Below are positions 59,880 to 64,000 of a stretch of 64,000 bases of DNA, in pieces. The stretch covers positions 1 through 64,000 of the forward strand of contig JAJNPS010000033.1 of the NCBI GenBank assembly GCA_021155205.1. Direction: 5' to 3'. The notes under the pieces are model-generated. The model did not search any database, had not been told where the DNA came from, and saw nothing but the letters and a program-made list of their open reading frames with translations. Source of the DNA: Rhodobacterales bacterium (GTDB lineage: Bacteria; Pseudomonadota; Alphaproteobacteria; Rhodobacterales; Rhodobacteraceae). The position numbers and the translations under genes were made by a program. Each line of letters begins with the position of its first letter. Positions within the stretch are counted from its first letter, which is position 1.

Positions 59880-60848
59880 TCAGGCGTCGATATTGGCGAA
59901 TTCGCTGTTGTCCGCCTTTTTCGCCTTGTCGCGGTCGACGCCAAGGAACAGCACGATGTTCTTGGCGACGTACAGGGTCGAATAGGTGCCGACGATCACG
60001 CCAAAGAACATCGCAAAGACAAAGCCGCGGATCACGTCGCCCCCGAAAATCAACAGGGCTGTCAGCGCGATCAGCGTCGTCGATGCGGTCATGATCGTCC
60101 GGCTGAGGGTTTCGTTCGCGGTCAGGTTCATCATCTGCAACAGCGGCATCTGCTTGTACTTGGCCAGATTCTCGCGCAGGCGGTCAAAGATGACGACGGT
60201 GTCGTTCACCGAATAGCCGAGGATCGTCAGCAGGGCTGCCACAATGGTCAGGTCAAACTTGAGCTGGAACAGCGAGAACACGCCCACCGTCACGATCACG
60301 TCATGCAGGAGCGCCGCGACCGTGCCGACTGCGAACTGCCATTCGAAGCGCACCCAGACATATATGAGGATGCCCGTGGCGCCTGCCAGCACTGCCAGAA
60401 ACGCGGACCAGATCAGTTCCCCCGAGACCTTGGGACCGACCGATTCCACCGCCGGAAAGGTGATTGACGGATCAACTGTTTTCAGCGCCGCCTCGACCTC
60501 GGCGATCACCTCTGGCGTCACCGCCTCCTGGCCTTCGCGGGCCGAAATGCGCACCATCGCGACATTCTGGTCGGGACGGAAAGAGGGATCGAACACCTCG
60601 CTGATGCTGACATCCCCCAGATTCAGCGTCGACAGGGCCGAACGGTAGGCCCCGACATCGACGGCTTGTGTCGATTCGGTGCGGATCGTGGTGCCGCCCT
60701 TGAAGTCGATGCCAAAGTTCAGTCCCATCGTGGCCAGCAGCACGAATGTCGCGAGAACCGCGAAGATCGACGCGCCAAAGGTTACGTATTGCAGCCTGAA
60801 AAAGTCGATGCTGGTCTTTTCGGGAACCAGCCGCAGACGCCATGCCAT
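59880..60848 (-). CDS. secF: protein translocase subunit SecF
   Basis: 322 residues, six membrane helices. GLNFGIDFKGGTTIRTEST is the SecF signature loop and GYSVNDTVVIFDRLRENLAK the D5 helix region. With SecD it uses the proton gradient to finish Sec export. GGGGAG lies upstream of the ATG. Confidence 0.96.
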   Translation of the reverse strand: MAWRLRLVPEKTSIDFFRLQYVTFGASIFAVLATFVLLATMGLNFGIDFKGGTTIRTESTQAVDVGAYRSALSTLNLGDVSISEVFDPSFRPDQNVAMVRISAREGQEAVTPEVIAEVEAALKTVDPSITFPAVESVGPKVSGELIWSAFLAVLAGATGILIYVWVRFEWQFAVGTVAALLHDVIVTVGVFSLFQLKFDLTIVAALLTILGYSVNDTVVIFDRLRENLAKYKQMPLLQMMNLTANETLSRTIMTASTTLIALTALLIFGGDVIRGFVFAMFFGVIVGTYSTLYVAKNIVLFLGVDRDKAKKADNSEFANIDA

Positions 60849-60862
60849 TTGCAATATCTCCC

Positions 60863-62530
60863 CTAGAGCACGATCTTTTTGGGCCGTTTCCAGCCCATCC
60901 ACAGCTCGATGATCAGCCGCGTCAGATAGACCGCGGTGAACATCGAGGTGATGATGCCCAGGATCAGCGTCACGGCAAAGCCGCGCACCGCCCCGGACCC
61001 GATCCAGAACATGATCAGTGCGGTGATGATCGCCGTCACGTTGGAATCCATGATCGCCGAAAACGCCCGCTCAAAGCCAAGGTCGATGGCACGCCCCGGC
61101 GTCATTCCCGCCCGCAATTCTTCGCGGATGCGTTCATAGATCAGCACGTTGGCATCAACCGCCATGCCCATCGTCAGCACGATCCCCGCGATTCCGGGCA
61201 GCGTCAGCGTCGCGCCGATCACCGACATCAATCCGATCAGCATGGTGATGTTCACGGCAAGGGCCACGTTCGCCATCACCCCGAACCAGCCATAGCTTGC
61301 GATCATGTAGGCGGCGACAGCAATCAACCCGATGATCGCTGCGGTCTGGCCCGCCTTGATCGAATCGGCGCCCAGTTCCGGCCCGATGGTCCGTTCTTCC
61401 AGAAAGACCATCGCGGCCGGCAGCGCCCCTGCCCGCAGCAGGACGGCCAACTGGGTGGACTCCTCGACCGTAAAGTTGCCCGTGATGATCCCCGACCCGC
61501 CCGGAATGGCGTCGTTGATCCGCGGTGCCGAAATAACCTGCTTGTCCAGCACGATGGCAAAAGGGTTGCCAATGTTGGCGGCGGTGTAGTCGCCGAACTT
61601 GCGCGCGCCGGTGGGATTGAACCGGAAATTCACCGCCGGCTGGCCGTTCTGATCAAAGGCAGGCTGGCTGTCGACAAGTTCCTCACCCGTCACGACCGGG
61701 TCTTCAGCCACCACATAGTAGACACCTTTCTCGTCCATCGACGGCAACAGCAGGTTGCGCGGTCCGGGATCGGCCTTGGCGTCCGTCGTGCGGCGGACAA
61801 CCGCGTTGAAGGTCAGCTTGGCCGTGGTGCCGATCAGCCTTTTCAGTTCGGCGGCCGATCCGATGCCGGGCACCTGGATCAGGATGCGGTCGGTGCCCTG
61901 GCGCTGGATCGTCGGTTCGCGGGTGCCGACCTCGTCCACGCGGCGGCGGATGATTTCAAGGCTTTGCTGGATCGTGCGGTCATCGGTGGCGGTCTTTTCC
62001 GCGTCCGACAACTGCACCACGATCTCGCCGTTGTCGACCGTCACGGCGATGTCGTTCTGCCCGACATTGGTCAGGCTGACGACCGGGGTCGCCAGCGCGT
62101 TGATCGCGGCCACCGCCGCCTGCAGGCCCGCCGGATTGCCGATTGCGATGCGCAGCACACCATCGGGCGACGGCTGGCGGCGGACAGCGCCGACCTGATC
62201 GCGCATCGCACGCAGCGTGTCGCGCAGTTCCGGCCAGAGGCCGTTCATGCGGTCCTTGTAGACATCCTGCAGCTTGACCTCGGCCAGCAGATGCGCGCCG
62301 CCCCGCAGGTCCAGCCCCAGGTTCATCAGCCCCGAGGGCAACCAGCTTGGCCATTTCGCCAGGTTGGCCTCCTGCTCCGGGGTCGCAACACCCCCCGCCT
62401 GCTTGATTGCCGCGGCCGCGTCATTATGCGCCTCGACATTGGCGTAGTCTGCGTTGGGCACCGCCAGCAGTATCCCCACAAGGCAAAGCGTCAGGATGAT
62501 CAGGCGTTTCCACAGGGGGGTCGGCGTCAT
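60863..62530 (-). CDS. secD: protein translocase subunit SecD
   Basis: 555 residues. LGLDLRGGAHLLAEVKLQDV is the SecD P1 start; VDANVLIYERIREELRAG and the six-helix block close the protein. The periplasmic domain between is of normal size. Part of yajC-secD-secF. Confidence 0.97.
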   Translation of the reverse strand: MTPTPLWKRLIILTLCLVGILLAVPNADYANVEAHNDAAAAIKQAGGVATPEQEANLAKWPSWLPSGLMNLGLDLRGGAHLLAEVKLQDVYKDRMNGLWPELRDTLRAMRDQVGAVRRQPSPDGVLRIAIGNPAGLQAAVAAINALATPVVSLTNVGQNDIAVTVDNGEIVVQLSDAEKTATDDRTIQQSLEIIRRRVDEVGTREPTIQRQGTDRILIQVPGIGSAAELKRLIGTTAKLTFNAVVRRTTDAKADPGPRNLLLPSMDEKGVYYVVAEDPVVTGEELVDSQPAFDQNGQPAVNFRFNPTGARKFGDYTAANIGNPFAIVLDKQVISAPRINDAIPGGSGIITGNFTVEESTQLAVLLRAGALPAAMVFLEERTIGPELGADSIKAGQTAAIIGLIAVAAYMIASYGWFGVMANVALAVNITMLIGLMSVIGATLTLPGIAGIVLTMGMAVDANVLIYERIREELRAGMTPGRAIDLGFERAFSAIMDSNVTAIITALIMFWIGSGAVRGFAVTLILGIITSMFTAVYLTRLIIELWMGWKRPKKIVL

Positions 62531-62540
62531 GCTTGAAAAC

Positions 62541-62864
62541 TCACGCGGCGGGTTCGGTCTTGGACATCACTTGCGTGATCGTGGAACGCAGGATCTTGAC
62601 GCGCACGCCTTCGGCAATCTCGGCCTCGACCATGCCGTCCTCCTGGACCTTGGTGATCTTGGCGATGATCCCGCCTTGCGTCACGACCTGGTCGCCACGC
62701 CGCAGCGCCTCGACCATGGCACGGTGTTCCTTCAGCTTTTTCTGCTGCGGGCGGATCAGGAGGAAATACATGATGCCGAAAATCAGGATCAGCGGGATGA
62801 ACGATCCCAGGGCAGAGCTGACGCCTGGGGCGGCCGTTTGCGCAAAGGCGGGTGTCACGAACAT
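62541..62864 (-). CDS. yajC: preprotein translocase subunit YajC
   Basis: 107 residues. One membrane helix SFIPLILIFGIMYFLLIRPQ and the cytosolic part KKLKEHRAMVEALRRGDQVV, TQGGIIAKI. Accessory of SecDF. AAAGGAC precedes the ATG at 62864; the longer frame upstream is not real. Confidence 0.95.
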   Translation of the reverse strand: MFVTPAFAQTAAPGVSSALGSFIPLILIFGIMYFLLIRPQQKKLKEHRAMVEALRRGDQVVTQGGIIAKITKVQEDGMVEAEIAEGVRVKILRSTITQVMSKTEPAA

Positions 62865-63151
62865 GGTTGTCCTTTCGGTCCGAAGGGGCGCCATCGAACA
62901 GGTCCCGCTTTCGGTCGCGCACCCTATTCGTGGTGCCGCCGGAAGACAAGCCAAGCCCGAGTGCCGCAAAAGCCCGGCGCGGAGGCGTCCGGGGCCGGTT
63001 CAGCGCCGCATATATGAACTGTACGGGCGAATGCCAGAGGAGATTGACCGCCGGGCCCGCGCAAGGGAACGGCAATCGCGCCTTCACTAACGGGGGCCGA
63101 TGTTGCATATGGGGGCGGACCGCCTGACCCATCGCCCGAACGGACCGCCCC

Positions 63152-64000
63152 ATGCACGACATCCGCCTGATCCGGCAAGCGCCAGATGCCTTTGACGCCG
63201 CCCTTGCCCGCCGGGGCCTGGCGCCGATGTCGCCCGACATCCTGCGTGTCGATACCGCGCGCCGCCTGGCGATCAAGGCGGCCGAGGATGGTCAGGCCGA
63301 GCTCAACACTCTCAGCAAACAGGCCGGGGCAGCCAAGGTCGCAGGCGATACCGACGCCTTCGAGGCGATCCGGCAGGGCATGTCCGCACGCAAGGCCCTG
63401 ATTGCGGAACAGGAGACGCAGGCGCGGCAACTGGACGCCGATCTTCACGAACTTTTGCTGACCATCCCGAACCTGCCGCTGGCCGAGGTGCCCGATGGCA
63501 AGGACGAGTCCGGCAATGTCGAAATCCGCCGCTGGGGAGCCCCGCGCCATTTCGACTTTGACCCGCGCGAACATTTCGACATTCCCGGTGTCAAGCCGGG
63601 CATGGATTTCGAGATGGCCGCAAAACTGTCGGGTGCGCGCTTTGTCGTGCTGCGGGGGGCGGTGATCCGCGTCCACCGGGCGCTGGCGCAGTTCATGCTG
63701 GACACCCACATCACCGAACACGGGCTGACCGAAACCTGGACGCCGGTGCTGGTGAAGGAGGCCGCGATGTACGGCACCAACCAGTTGCCGAAATTCGCCG
63801 AGGACAGCTATCAGACCACCAATGGCTGGTGGCTGATCCCGACATCGGAGGTCACGCTGACCAACACCGTCGCGGGCGATATCCTGGATGCGGCTGCGTT
63901 GCCGATCCGCATGACCGCCCACACCCAGTGCTTCCGGTCAGAGGCCGGATCGGCGGGCAAGGACACCGCCGGAATGCTGCGCCAGCACCAGTTCGAAAAG
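63152..64000 (+). CDS. serS: seryl-tRNA synthetase (3' end outside window)
   Basis: 283 codons are visible before the window ends. The N-terminal coiled-coil tRNA-binding arm is clear (MHDIRLIRQAPDAFDAALAR to about residue 105), then EIRRWGAPRHFDFDPREHFD, and motif 2 begins at AHTQCFRSEAGSAGKDTAGM. Cytosolic enzyme that charges tRNA-Ser. Divergent from yajC across a 287-base gap with no obvious leader RNA. Confidence 0.96.
   Translation, partial: MHDIRLIRQAPDAFDAALARRGLAPMSPDILRVDTARRLAIKAAEDGQAELNTLSKQAGAAKVAGDTDAFEAIRQGMSARKALIAEQETQARQLDADLHELLLTIPNLPLAEVPDGKDESGNVEIRRWGAPRHFDFDPREHFDIPGVKPGMDFEMAAKLSGARFVVLRGAVIRVHRALAQFMLDTHITEHGLTETWTPVLVKEAAMYGTNQLPKFAEDSYQTTNGWWLIPTSEVTLTNTVAGDILDAAALPIRMTAHTQCFRSEAGSAGKDTAGMLRQHQFEK

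Noticed and set aside
60842..62536. Long plus-strand frame opposite secD
   Set aside because: Composition is rich in Arg/His/Gln typical of antisense frames; secD on the other strand is unmistakable.

Overview
The window is GC-rich DNA from an alphaproteobacterium, most likely a member of the Rhodobacterales (Roseobacter/Paracoccus type). The grounds are the run of Rhodobacterales-type hypothetical proteins, the tatABC/AAA ATPase, surE-pcm-nlpD, yajC-secDF and ccmABCDG blocks, the aroK-aroB/xerD divergence, and dense operons in which stop and start codons overlap (ATGA, GTGA). About 60 real genes are visible and nearly all of the rest of the reading-frame space is antisense shadow.

Region 1 (1-16.8 kb) is the accessory highlight. 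The end of an IS66-type transposase is followed by a 14-gene minus-strand operon (15976 down to 286) with a divergent TetR/BetI-like regulator. In transcription order it holds a class III aminotransferase, two related FAD oxidoreductases, a GcvT/DmdA-like folate methyltransferase, two Rieske oxygenases, a complete spermidine/putrescine-type ABC importer, a DMSP-lyase-like cupin protein, a YtcJ-like amidohydrolase, a VOC protein and a phosphobase-type methyltransferase. I read it as uptake and stepwise breakdown of an N-methylated (or other onium) compound with methyl transfer to tetrahydrofolate; the substrate is not determined by the sequence.

Region 2 (16.8-33.4 kb) holds an enoyl-CoA hydratase, an exported vanadium-haloperoxidase-like protein with a CRTAC1/UnbV partner, surE-pcm-nlpD, a CNNM/CorC protein, an AAA ATPase with tatCBA, a duplicated YafY-type regulator pair around a small monooxygenase-fold protein, an orphan ABC ATPase, an SDR lacking the usual catalytic pair, a SnoaL protein and prfC.

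Region 3 (33.4-46.3 kb) begins with a 99-bp MITE-like repeat and a glycosyltransferase-like gene. A minus-strand operon then combines a split transketolase, a RuBisCO-like protein and MtnA downstream of aroK-aroB, which is an unusual sulfur or sugar salvage set. Divergent from it are a tiny membrane protein, a conserved hypothetical, xerD and a second CNNM protein, followed by a HerA-like ATPase.

Region 4 (46.3-55.6 kb) contains two candidate small RNAs with strong terminators and an 18-nt stretch of mutual complementarity, an IalB protein, an LpxD-ACP-ketosynthase lipid A module, a DUF882 protein, rlmE-ppx, and a corrinoid/folate methyl-transfer set (virulence-factor protein, MetF-like, MeTr) ending in a second copy of the MITE.

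Region 5 (55.6-64 kb) is housekeeping: ccmABCDG cytochrome c maturation, an aldo/keto reductase, Mth938-like, secDF-yajC and the 5' part of serS, which runs off the window. All functions are read from sequence by eye; no database search was run.
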